Part shown: piece after piece, positions 1 to 8,272 of the stretch
Numbering within the stretch: position 1 is the stretch's first letter
Layout of the letters: every line of letters begins with the position of its first letter
Assembly: GCA_963793295.1 (NCBI GenBank)
Contig: CAWBZX010000002.1
Coordinates: 1 to 64,000, forward strand
DNA: 64,000 nt
Direction: 5' to 3'
DNA from: JAHDHW01 sp963793295
GTDB taxonomy: Bacteria; Bacteroidota; Bacteroidia; Chitinophagales; Saprospiraceae
The notes under the pieces: generated by a model
Told to the model about the DNA's origin: nothing
The model's input: the letters and a program-made list of their open reading frames with translations, nothing else
Databases searched by the model: none
Made by a program: the position numbers and the translations under genes

Positions 1-596
1 TAAACCATTTCTCTGACATGAGATTATAGGTCTCAATTGCAGATTCAATATCTTCACCATGAATACCTATAGCAGCACTCATCAGCATATGTTGTGGTCG
101 TTCTACTACTTTACCATCCATCCTCAGCAGATAGGATCTTTCCAGGGTTTTGAATCCAAAATAATCAAAACTATAATCTCGGTCATAAATGATAGCGGAA
201 TCCAATAGATCCTTATTCTTCTTAATTAGATTCATAAGTTTCATCACTGATCAACCCAGCTTTTTCACCTGTTTTCGGATCAATATAATTATACAAATCC
301 TTCATGGTTTTGCTGAAAGACTTATCTGTATTTTTGTGAAGATTAGAAACTGCAATTCTCGCTGCCAATAATGCATAATCAGGATGTTGCGTTGCCATTG
401 TTGCTGCAGTTTCAGCAGCCAGATTATCCAGTTCTGTAGTGGTTACACCATCATATAATCCTTGAATTACTTTTTTTGCGATTTCTATGGGATCAACATA
501 TTGTTGGGACAGACCATAACATAGTTTTTTGACTCTTGCGGTGATTTTGTCAAAGCTGACATTTTCACGCTTGCCGCTTCTTTTAATTACTTGCAT
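1..596 (-). CDS. nrdA: Ribonucleoside-diphosphate reductase class Ia alpha subunit, N-terminal part, frameshifted
   Basis: Large subunit of the enzyme that reduces ribonucleoside diphosphates to deoxyribonucleotides. Only the N-terminus is in the window; the gene runs off the left edge. Residues 3 to about 92 look like the ATP-cone allosteric domain (starts MQVIKRSGKRENVSF). The frame stops after ...DETYESN, but one frame over the protein continues at once as LIKKNKDLLDSAIIYDRDY, then YFGFKTLERSYLL and ERPQHMLM, all family hallmarks. One surplus base near position 230 (coding strand GAA-T-CTA) explains the break. It lies 161 bases downstream of nrdB on the same strand and is probably cotranscribed. 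Family assignment is secure; whether the frameshift is real is not. Confidence 0.93.
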
Positions 597-757
597 AAGA
601 GATTTTATAGTTGAGGGATTAAATAATTTGCTTTAAAATAAGTTCGTCATTTATTCTCAGTAATAACCGTTATCGTGTTTCATCAGTGTAATTTAGTGAA
701 TGACAATTGGCACGATATGATTTCAAATGCACCAATTATCATTCGTCATATTTTTAT

Positions 758-1735
758 TTAAAAGTCTTCATCAAGAGAAAATATCTGCTTATCACTATCA
801 GCCATTACACCTGATTTTTGGTAATCACCTACTCTTTTTTCAAAGAAGTTGGTTTTTCCTTGCAGAGAAATCATATCCATCCATGGGAATGGATTTTCAA
901 CATTATAAATTTTTTCATTTCCAAGAGACATTAAGAGTCGGTCAGCAACAAATTCTATGTACTGACACATCATTTCAGCATTCATACCGATCAATTTTAC
1001 AGGAATTGCATCAGAAACAAATTCTTTTTCAATAGTTACTGCATCAATGATAATTTTTTTAATAGTTTCTTTGGGAAGTTTATTTACTATGTGATCGTTG
1101 TAAAGATCACATGCAAAATCACAATGCATTCCTTCATCTCGGGAGATCAATTCATTGGAAAAGGTAAGTCCTGGCATCAGTCCTCTTTTCTTCAACCAGA
1201 AAATAGAACAAAATGAACCTGAAAAGAAAATTCCTTCAACTGCTGCAAAAGCAATCAGTCTTTCTGCAAAAGAACCATCTTCGATCCAACGCAAAGCCCA
1301 ATCTGCTTTCTTCTTTACACAATCCAGGTGTTTCAATGGCATTAAATAAGATAATCTTTTTCTTTGTTATCTTTTATATAAGTATCTATTAATAAGTGAA
1401 TAGGTTTCAGAATGGATATTTTCCATCATGATCTGAAAACCATAGAAAAATTTAGCTTCTGTATATTGTACTTCACTAACAAAATTTTCAGCAAGATTTT
1501 CATTTACGATTCCATCACTTGCAGCAAAAAATGCAAGTACATGTTTTATAAAATGTCTTTCATCATCATTTAATTTTTCCCAATCTGCAAGATCCTGTGA
1601 CAAATCAATTTCTTCAGCTGTCCAAAAACAAGCTTCTGACTTTTTATACCATGCCCAGATATCATCATGTTGAATTGGAAAAAGTACAAATCGGTTTGGA
1701 TTTTCTTGCAAAATTGGTTCTACTACTACACTCAT
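758..1735 (-). CDS. nrdB: Ribonucleoside-diphosphate reductase beta subunit, internally disrupted
   Basis: Small subunit of class Ia ribonucleotide reductase, which carries the diiron-tyrosyl radical cofactor. The N-terminal piece (1367-1735) has the first iron ligands Asp44, Glu105 and His108 and the radical Tyr112 in ENIHSETYS. The C-terminal piece (758-1342) has the second set in AAVEGIFF and SRDEGMHCDF. Both pieces are in the same frame but are separated by a stop and a garbled stretch. Reading the missing residues needs three frames in turn: SLI, then IDTYIKDNKEKDYL, then FNAIET, then CVKKKADW. Three surplus single bases, near 1391, 1347 and 1328, account for this. Without them the protein would be 324 residues, a normal NrdB length. 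It is upstream of nrdA on the same strand. Confidence 0.93.
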
Positions 1736-1781
1736 AACTTTGATAGTTTTTTTAATTTAAAATAATTTGTTTCATACCGCT

Positions 1782-1953
1782 ACCAATACCAGTACTTTAT
1801 GTAAAGTGCTGTGATTGGTGCGCCGTTGGCATAGTTCTCTAATCAAAGACGCAAAAAACAGGATAGCAGTTGATCGGTCAACTGACCTGAGTTTTAGCAA
1901 AAAAATTGAAATCTGAGGTGACTTCCCTTCCTTAATTTAAGCCTTTATGAGGC
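1782..1953 (-). promoter_or_regulatory. Candidate structured 5' leader of nrdB
   Basis: Between the likely promoter (about 2015) and the nrdB start lie roughly 270 bases of leader with inverted repeats. A perfect 7-bp stem closes a four-base loop at 1867-1884 (CAGTTGA/TCAACTG). A longer, imperfect stem-loop spans 1782-1819, with outer arms ACCAAT/ATTGGT and inner arms AGTACTTTA/TAAAGTGCT. A weak GCCT/AGGC pairing is at 1941-1953. No known riboswitch class was recognised. That this is a functional RNA is inference. Confidence 0.35.
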
Positions 1954-2014
1954 AAAAAGATGAGGATCATAGTGTTTCACTCAAAGTAGTTTCCATTTTG
2001 ATAACACTAAAATA

Positions 2015-2022
2015 CAAATATA
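2015..2022 (-). promoter_or_regulatory. Possible -7 element for nrdB
   Basis: On the minus strand the bases read TATATTTG, a full match to the Bacteroidota -7 consensus TAnnTTTG. No good -33 TTTG lies 19-21 nt upstream, so support is partial. Transcription from here would give a leader of about 270 nt before nrdB. Confidence 0.4.
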
Positions 2023-2055
2023 GATAAAAAAATAGCAGATAAGTTACTAACACAA

Positions 2056-2143
2056 TGTGGAAAATTAACCTAAGTTATTGATTATCAATCACCAGAGTTT
2101 GTTTACAAGTTATCCACAATGTGGATAACTTTTGTGTGGAAAA
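2056..2143. promoter_or_regulatory. Cluster of four DnaA-box sequences upstream of nrdB
   Basis: Four 9-mers match the DnaA-box consensus TTWTNCACA. TTATCCACA is at 2110-2118 and faces its inverse, TGTGGATAA, at 2120-2128 with one base between. TGTGGAAAA (the complement of TTTTCCACA) occurs at 2056-2064 and at 2135-2143. In E. coli, DnaA binds boxes at the nrdAB promoter and links nucleotide supply to replication; a similar role here, or part of a replication origin, is inference. The rest of the 1736-2189 gap beyond the leader and these boxes shows nothing recognisable. Confidence 0.6.
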
Positions 2144-2189
2144 CATTTCTCCCTTTACGCAAATTAGTGAAACTCAGTAAATTACGGGT

Positions 2190-3137
2190 TCAAAATAGTC
2201 TTTTACGACGAAACCACATTGCTAATAATAAACTGATTACAATAGAAAATATAAAAATGTAAACAAAGGCATTTTCATTCCGCCCAAAAGGCAGCTCCAC
2301 ATTCATCCCATACAAACTCGCAACAAGGGTCGGTACCATTAAAATGATCGTTACCATAGTCCATCTTTGAATAACGACATTCAAATTGTTTGAAATAATA
2401 GAAGCATAGGCTTCCATTGTTCCATTTAGGATATTGGTATAAACATTCGCCATTTCAAGGGCTTGACTATTGTCGATAATAATATCTTCGAAAAGATCTG
2501 TCATCAACTCATCCGAACGGAGATGTAAAAAATCTGTCCGCTTCATTTTCATTTTCATAAGTTCATTAGAACTAATGGTGTTGACAAAATAAACCAAGCT
2601 TTTTTCAATATTGAGCAACTGCCTCAGTTCCTTGTTACGGCTGGAATCATACAATTCTTTTTCAATGAGATTGCGTTTAAGGTTTAACTTTTTAAGACAC
2701 GTAAGAAACCGATAAACGTTTTGTTCCAGAATCTGTAAAACGAACATCTTTTCATCCGCTGGATTGAAGTTTTTAACTTTATTATTTAAAAACAACTCCA
2801 ATACAGGATTTTCATAAGAAGCAATTGTAATTATATGATCAATAGTCAATATAATTCCAATTGGGACAGTAACGTAAATCGCTTCGTTCTCTTCTTCGCT
2901 CTCATTTAATATTGGCGTATTGACTACAATCAATCGGACCTCTTCTTCTATTTCGTACCTGGAACGCTCATCGATGTCAAGTGAATCCGTAAGGAAGTCA
3001 AGTGGAATATCAAACTGTTGTGCTACAGCTTCTAATTCTTCATGACTAAAGGGTGGTGAGATATTTATCCAGCAAGATGGTTCCGGATTCTCCAACTCTG
3101 AAAGTTGCTTTTTTACTTTTGAGTAATATCGAATCAT
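2190..3137 (-). CDS. corA: CorA family magnesium/cobalt transporter
   Basis: Inner-membrane divalent cation channel of the CorA family, 315 residues, a usual length. A large cytoplasmic alpha/beta and helical domain (residues 1 to about 255) precedes two C-terminal membrane helices (about 262-276 and 290-308). The signature GMN is at residues 277-279 (SLYGMNVELPFG), at the end of the first helix. The C-terminus is basic (RRKRLF), as expected for a cytoplasmic tail. The gene stands alone between intergenic stretches and has its own promoter-like site upstream. Which metal it carries (Mg, Co, Ni or Zn) cannot be told from sequence. Confidence 0.93.
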   Translation of the reverse strand: MIRYYSKVKKQLSELENPEPSCWINISPPFSHEELEAVAQQFDIPLDFLTDSLDIDERSRYEIEEEVRLIVVNTPILNESEEENEAIYVTVPIGIILTIDHIITIASYENPVLELFLNNKVKNFNPADEKMFVLQILEQNVYRFLTCLKKLNLKRNLIEKELYDSSRNKELRQLLNIEKSLVYFVNTISSNELMKMKMKRTDFLHLRSDELMTDLFEDIIIDNSQALEMANVYTNILNGTMEAYASIISNNLNVVIQRWTMVTIILMVPTLVASLYGMNVELPFGRNENAFVYIFIFSIVISLLLAMWFRRKRLF

Positions 3138-3219
3138 TACCGGATAATTTCATTTTAACGAATTTGTCAGAAAATGAAAAAAGAAAACACTTCTAAAAGG
3201 AGCGTTTCTATTTCCGATA

Positions 3220-3250
3220 CAAACTTACGATAAAAAGCTTTTTTTACAAA
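3220..3250 (-). promoter_or_regulatory. Bacteroidota-type promoter of corA
   Basis: Reading the minus strand, TTTG (3250-3247) is followed after 19 bases by TAAGTTTG (3227-3220), matching both halves of the Bacteroidota promoter consensus. It lies about 80 bases upstream of the corA start. Confidence 0.6.
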
Positions 3251-3303
3251 TCGAAAATCAAAAGAAAGCCAAACCCTTAACCAACTAACTGAATATCAAA
3301 CAT

Positions 3304-4096
3304 TTAAACTGCCTTTAATTGGTCGACAAACGATTCATATACAGCTAGATCATGGCTGCAGCCCTTACCCCATCTCGGTTGGTACCCACCTTTAATTAAG
3401 AAATAATCAGAGATAATTTCACCTTGTTGTTCAAGATTAAAAGAGAGGAAACTTTTTCCCTGCTCTTTGCAGGCTTTTAAAGCAGGTATTCCACCATAAT
3501 TATAACCCATTTTTGATTTTTGGGCTTTTATAGCTCGGGGAATATAAACCGATCCCATCTGCTCAAATTGCCATACATGTGTTAACTCGTGTAGCAGCGT
3601 ACTATTTTGCATAGTTCCCCAGCTATTAATGATGTAAAAACTCACATAACAAAAATGCTTTTGCTCTGGGTCCTGCAACACTTAATTCATCTATTCTTAC
3701 ACGTCTGTAATTGATAGATTCACCAAAAACTGTTTTGGCCAATTCGATTTCCCAATCATACATTGATCTGGAATTGAATTTCACAAAATCCATTATAATT
3801 TCATAAAATTCTGGAACGCCAAAAATGTCTAACAAATAAATCGGAAGTTCTGTCCACCAAGTTGAAATTCGATTAAATCTTCGTTTGTTAATCTCGGATT
3901 CTCGCCAAAACATCGTAAAAGGTTGTAAAAAATAGAATCCTTTTAACAAATGCTTAAAACATCGAATCAGCCTGACTGGAAACTTTCGAAAAATTTCAAT
4001 TAAACGAAAACAGCTAGTAAGTAGTTTTTTCCATAAATGAATTAAGACTTTAACAAAATTCAACTGGAGATAATAACTTTTACCATAGATTTCCAT
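3304..4096 (-). CDS. Putative HELTH-motif metallopeptidase-like protein, frameshifted
   Basis: Unknown protein with a zinc-peptidase-like HExxH motif. The gene is in two overlapping frames, 3626-4096 and 3304-3681. They join smoothly if one surplus base near 3666-3670 is removed (...DELSVAGP then EQKHFCYVSF), giving 263 residues. The joined protein has a basic, hydrophobic-patched N-terminal third, then the motif HELTH at about residues 169-173 in LLHELTHVWQ, followed by EQQGEIISDYF. Third-ligand assignment is uncertain; the downstream Glu or Asp residues are candidates. The N-terminal region has no clear signal peptide. The HELTHVWQ context resembles DUF4157-like proteins of Bacteroidota, but no substrate or activity can be stated. 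Confidence 0.6.
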
Positions 4097-4528
4097 GATT
4101 ATCGATTTTACGATAAATTGCCTTCCGGAAAAAGTGTTTCTAAGTGATGAAAAACTTTAAACAAAATCGCTTAAAGTTTAAAAAATAGTGCTTCAGAAAT
4201 TGGATTAGCCTCCGCACAAATAAATGTGCAAGTGTGGGTTTTCTTCAAAATGGAAACTACAAGATTTCATGGGTATTATAATACCTCATAAATGTTTGCA
4301 ATGACCACAAATGTATGATAAAATATATTAGTAGTACGATAAAGTTTTCCACAATATTTCCACATTCACTAATATGTTTTATTCAATCTATTTTCACAAA
4401 ACTATCATTAATCATTGATAATCATATTACTACATAAAACATAAACACACATAAACGTATTATTTATCTAAGTAAACCCGAAATTTTATACTTGAAAATA
4501 TTTTTATTTTTAGAATATTAAAAATATG
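4097..4528. other. AT-rich intergenic region with two DnaA-box-like sites
   Basis: No gene is visible in these 432 bases. TTTTCCACA is at 4345-4353 and ATTTCCACA at 4356-4364, in the same direction and two bases apart. The following 150 bases are very AT-rich. There is also an AT-only inverted repeat (AAACTTTAA/TTAAAGTTT, 4152-4179) and a short GCACA/TGTGC pair (4214-4229). It could be part of an origin or simply spacer DNA. Confidence 0.4.
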
Positions 4529-5827
4529 CTACTTAAATCGAATCGCTTTTACGGGTGAGATTCTGGTAACCAGGTAAGAAGGAATAATCAAGACAAATAA
4601 AGTAATGATTAAAGTTCCGAAATTAAGCGCAAGGATGGAAAACCAATTGAACTCAATTGGAGCAACTGAAAGGTAGTAATCTGCTTCCGAGAGTTTGATG
4701 ACTTCAAAATAATCCTGAATGAAGCATAATGAAAGACCGATCAGATTACCCCAAAATAAGCCAATGCCAATGATATAAGCAGCGTAATAAAGGAAGATTT
4801 TTCTAATCCCCCAATTAGTATAACCAAGTGCTTTGAGTGTTCCGATCATATTTGTTCTTTCGAGAATAAGAATCATTAAAGCTGTAACCATATTGATAAT
4901 GGAAACAATGATCATCAATATTAAAATCACAATTTCATTAATGTCTTGCAATTCCAGCCATTCAAAAATACTGGGTGATTTATCACGTATCGTCTGAGAA
5001 TATAGATCGTTTGGTATTTCTTCAATGTAAATGTGTTCGTTGATTGGGTTTAAATCATCAATATTATCAATAAACACCTCAAACCCACCGACCTGATTTT
5101 CATCCCAATCCAATAGTTGTTGTAATACCCGAATGTCAACTATGGCAAATTTTTGATCATATTCTTCTAAACCAGTTTTGTAGATCCCCGCTACGGTGAA
5201 TCGTTTTTGAATCTGATCATTATTCTTAATAAAATGAACAATTAGTTTGTCATCAACCTTCAAATTCAAACGATCAGCAGTTTGCCTTGATATCAAAATC
5301 TCTCTGGAGATGCTATCCCTTAGATTCAATTGCCTGCCTTCTTTTAGATACTGGCTTAAATTATCCCAGTTGTAATCTTTGCCGATCCCTTTTAAAATGA
5401 TTCCTTCAATCTCATTTTTTGACCTAATTATACCTGGTAAGGTTGCAAAAACCTGAATGTGGCTAACACCTCCCTTAGTTTGTTTCTCAACCATTCTGTC
5501 ATAAAAAGTGTATCCTAAAAAAGAAGGATTGTCCAGGTAGGTTACTTTTGTAATAGTATCGAGATAAGGGTAAAAAACCTGATCAACATCAACAGGAAAT
5601 GCTTCCATACTATTATTGACACCGGTATCCATGATATGAATATGCCCCCAAAAACCAAAAATCTTGTTGCTTATTTCATTCTTAAATCCCCTGATTAAGG
5701 ATGTCGCAATAATCATTACCGACACACTCAACGCAACAGCAACAATCGCAATCCGTATGATTAGCCTTGAAAATGACTGTTGACCTGAAGCGGCAACTTT
5801 ACGCGCGATAAAATAATCAAGATTCAA
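4529..5827 (-). CDS. LolC/LolE-type ABC transporter permease (FtsX family)
   Basis: Membrane subunit of the lipoprotein-releasing type of ABC transporter, 432 residues. The N-terminus (NLDYFIARKVAASG) is typical of LolC/E relatives in Bacteroidota. One membrane helix at about 24-45 is followed by a large periplasmic domain to about 290. The FtsX domain with three helices fills the C-terminus, including LERTNMIGTLKALGYTNW and the ending SPVKAIRFK. In the family it works with an ATPase (LolD) to extract lipoproteins from the inner membrane. No ATPase gene is next to it here, so the partner must be encoded elsewhere. It is divergent from tyrS. The MacB-like group is an alternative but less likely. 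Confidence 0.85.
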   Translation of the reverse strand: MNLDYFIARKVAASGQQSFSRLIIRIAIVAVALSVSVMIIATSLIRGFKNEISNKIFGFWGHIHIMDTGVNNSMEAFPVDVDQVFYPYLDTITKVTYLDNPSFLGYTFYDRMVEKQTKGGVSHIQVFATLPGIIRSKNEIEGIILKGIGKDYNWDNLSQYLKEGRQLNLRDSISREILISRQTADRLNLKVDDKLIVHFIKNNDQIQKRFTVAGIYKTGLEEYDQKFAIVDIRVLQQLLDWDENQVGGFEVFIDNIDDLNPINEHIYIEEIPNDLYSQTIRDKSPSIFEWLELQDINEIVILILMIIVSIINMVTALMILILERTNMIGTLKALGYTNWGIRKIFLYYAAYIIGIGLFWGNLIGLSLCFIQDYFEVIKLSEADYYLSVAPIEFNWFSILALNFGTLIITLFVLIIPSYLVTRISPVKAIRFK

Positions 5828-5916
5828 ATAAATTGGTTTAAGAGTTAAAGGTCCAAAGTTTCTGGTTTCTTGTTTTTAGTTCTTGACTTAAAATTGAAAG
5901 TTTAAACTATGAAGCT

Positions 5917-5946
5917 CAAAACTACAAACTACAATCGAACTTTCAA
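5917..5946 (-). promoter_or_regulatory. Possible promoter of the LolC-type permease
   Basis: The minus strand reads TTG (5946-5944), 19 bases, then TAGTTTTG (5924-5917), close to the Bacteroidota consensus. It lies about 90 bases upstream of the permease start. Confidence 0.4.
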
Positions 5947-6008
5947 TTATCCAAAAACGGTTAATAGAAAAACATATTTTTTGAACAGGTTCTAATTCTA
6001 TTTTTTGA

Positions 6009-6016
6009 TACCTTTG
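6009..6016 (+). promoter_or_regulatory. Possible -7 element of tyrS
   Basis: TACCTTTG matches TAnnTTTG and lies 25 bases before the tyrS start codon. The nearest upstream TTTG (5980-5983) is 25 bases away, longer than the usual 19-21, so the promoter is only partly supported. Confidence 0.4.
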
Positions 6017-6041
6017 AGGCTTTGAAAATTTAAAGTTAACT

Positions 6042-7349
6042 ATGAATTTTATTGAAGAACTCCAATGGAGAGGAATGATTCATGACATGATGCCTGGAAC
6101 CGAGGAATTGTTGAAAGATAAGCCCATTTCCGGTTACATTGGTTTTGATCCTACTTCTGATTCACTACATATCGGAAGCCTTGTCCAGATTATGATTCTT
6201 GTTCATTTTCAACGCGCAGGTCATAAGCCATTTGCTTTGGTTGGAGGTGCAACAGGTATGGTTGGTGATCCTTCAGGCAAGTCAGCTGAAAGAAATTTGC
6301 TTGATGCTGAAACGCTAAACCGCAATGTTAAAGGAGTAAAAAATCAGCTGGAAAAGTTTCTGGATTTTGATTGTGATGAAAACGCAGCTGAAATGGTCAA
6401 CAATTATGATTGGTTCAAGGATATGAGTTTCCTTGAATTTATTCGTGATGTGGGTAAACACATTACCGTGAATTATATGATGGCCAAAGAATCTGTGAAA
6501 ACAAGATTGGAAACTGGATTGTCATTTACTGAATTCTCTTACCAGCTAGTTCAGGGTTATGACTTTTACTGGTTGTATGAGAATAAAGGTTGCAAAATTC
6601 AAATGGGAGGCTCTGATCAATGGGGAAATATTGTGACGGGCACCGAATTGATTCGTCGAAAAACCAGTGGAGAAGCTTTTGCGGTGACAACCCCATTAAT
6701 CAAAAAAGCCGATGGGACTAAATTTGGTAAAACGGAAGGTGGAAATGTTTGGCTTGACCAAAACAAAACCTCAGTAAGAGATTTTTACCAATACTGGCTG
6801 AATGCTTCAGATGAAGATGCTGCTAAATATGTGCGAATTTTTACGCTGTTTTCGAAAAATGACATTGAATCATTAGAGGAAAAACATAATGAAGATCCAG
6901 GGCAAAAGCTACTTCAAAAAACCATTGCAAAAGATATTACGACGAGAGTTCATGGCCAGGAAGGATATGATTCACTTGGACTTGATAATAATATTATGTT
7001 CGACAAGAATCTTGGCAAAGCGGAATTAGCGACTATGGACGAAGACAAATTTATAGAAGCAATTCAATCTTTTGATCAGATTGAAATCAACAGCAATGCT
7101 GACTTGGATCAAATTGAAATCATTGATTTTTTGACCGAAACATCGGGAAATATTATTTATCAAACTAAAAGTGAAGCAAGAAGGGCCTTGGATCAAAATG
7201 CTGTTTCGATAAACAAAACAAAAGTAACCAAAGATTACAAGCTTGGGAAAATTGATCTGTTGCACAACAAGTTTGTCATCGTTTCAAAAGGAAAGAAAAA
7301 ACATTACATCGTTAAAAAGAAAGAAAGACCAAACAATACTAACTCTTAA
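6042..7349 (+). CDS. tyrS: Tyrosyl-tRNA synthetase
   Basis: Charges tRNA(Tyr) with tyrosine in the cytoplasm; class I synthetase, 435 residues, a normal length. The HIGH motif appears as HIGS at residues 43-46 after GYIGFDPTSDSL. The KMSKS loop appears as KFGKT at 227-231, as in bacterial TyrS. The tyrosine/tRNA-binding segments QLVQGYDFYWLYE and IQMGGSDQWGN are intact. A C-terminal S4 RNA-binding domain starts at about residue 365 (RRALDQNAVSINKTKVT). The PhzF-family gene follows 40 bases downstream on the same strand, so the two may share a transcript. Confidence 0.97.
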   Translation: MNFIEELQWRGMIHDMMPGTEELLKDKPISGYIGFDPTSDSLHIGSLVQIMILVHFQRAGHKPFALVGGATGMVGDPSGKSAERNLLDAETLNRNVKGVKNQLEKFLDFDCDENAAEMVNNYDWFKDMSFLEFIRDVGKHITVNYMMAKESVKTRLETGLSFTEFSYQLVQGYDFYWLYENKGCKIQMGGSDQWGNIVTGTELIRRKTSGEAFAVTTPLIKKADGTKFGKTEGGNVWLDQNKTSVRDFYQYWLNASDEDAAKYVRIFTLFSKNDIESLEEKHNEDPGQKLLQKTIAKDITTRVHGQEGYDSLGLDNNIMFDKNLGKAELATMDEDKFIEAIQSFDQIEINSNADLDQIEIIDFLTETSGNIIYQTKSEARRALDQNAVSINKTKVTKDYKLGKIDLLHNKFVIVSKGKKKHYIVKKKERPNNTNS

Positions 7350-7389
7350 AAAAGAAATCATCTAAATTGACGAAAAGATTGATTTAGAC

Positions 7390-8175
7390 ATGGAGCTAAA
7401 AATATACCAGGTCGATGCATTTACAGATCATTTATTTGGTGGCAATCCGGCTGCAATTGTTCCCCTTAAAAGTTGGCTTCCCGATGATTTAATGCAAAAG
7501 ATTGCAACAGAAAACAACTTATCAGAAACGGCTTTTTATGTTCAAACCGGAGAAAAATTCGAAATCCGATGGTTCACTCCTACCGCTGAAGTTGATTTGT
7601 GCGGGCATGCAACCCTTGCTACCGCTCATATTCTTTTTGAACGAAAAAAATATGCTGAAAAAATTATAAATTTTTATTCAAAAAGTGGTATATTAAAGGT
7701 AAGTAAATTGAACAATTTGTACACGATGGATTTTCCTGCCGACGAAATCCATCCCGTAACGCCTCCCGTTGAGATCATTAAAGGACTGGGTACCACTCCA
7801 ATTGAAACATTTCGCGGGAAAGATGATTACATGATCGTTATTGATTCTGAACGAGAGATTAAAAACATCCAGCCAGATTTTAGGATGTTATCCTTACTTG
7901 AAAAGGCAAGAGGAATTATTGTTACCGCTCCTGGAATTGATGTTGACTTTGTATCCCGTTGTTTTTATCCTCGATTTGGAATTGATGAAGATCCAGCAAC
8001 GGGTTCCGCACATACTACCATGACTCCATATTGGTCTCAGAAACTGAACAAAATTGAACTAACTGCATTACAGCTATCTCCTAGAAAAGGAGTTTTTCGA
8101 TGTAAATTTCTACAAGATCGCGTTTTAATTAGCGGTCAAGCTGTTACTTATCTAAAAGGCAAATTAATACTGTAA
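7390..8175 (+). CDS. PhzF family isomerase/epimerase-like protein
   Basis: Member of the PhzF family (diaminopimelate-epimerase fold), 261 residues. The opening IYQVDAFTDHLFGGNPAAIV is the family signature. Glu46 in NNLSETAFY aligns with the catalytic glutamate of PhzF. The second half carries GIDEDPATGSAHTTMTPYW, the other conserved block. Most family members have unknown substrates. A role in phenazine synthesis is unlikely because no other phz gene is present. It follows tyrS closely, with only 40 bases between. Confidence 0.88.
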   Translation: MELKIYQVDAFTDHLFGGNPAAIVPLKSWLPDDLMQKIATENNLSETAFYVQTGEKFEIRWFTPTAEVDLCGHATLATAHILFERKKYAEKIINFYSKSGILKVSKLNNLYTMDFPADEIHPVTPPVEIIKGLGTTPIETFRGKDDYMIVIDSEREIKNIQPDFRMLSLLEKARGIIVTAPGIDVDFVSRCFYPRFGIDEDPATGSAHTTMTPYWSQKLNKIELTALQLSPRKGVFRCKFLQDRVLISGQAVTYLKGKLIL

Positions 8176-8272
8176 GCTAATTATCGACCTATACTAATTA
8201 AAAAATTATACATCAGTTTTCAAAAGAGAACGTGATGAAATACTTTTTAGAACCTTTTTAAAAAAGATAGGT

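Noticed and set aside
1736..2014. Known riboswitch (cobalamin, purine, 2'-deoxyguanosine) before nrdB
   Set aside because: The conserved cores of these classes were looked for by eye and are not present.
4152..4179. Inverted repeat as a terminator
   Set aside because: The stem is only A/T with one G/C pair and has no strong T run at the proper end.
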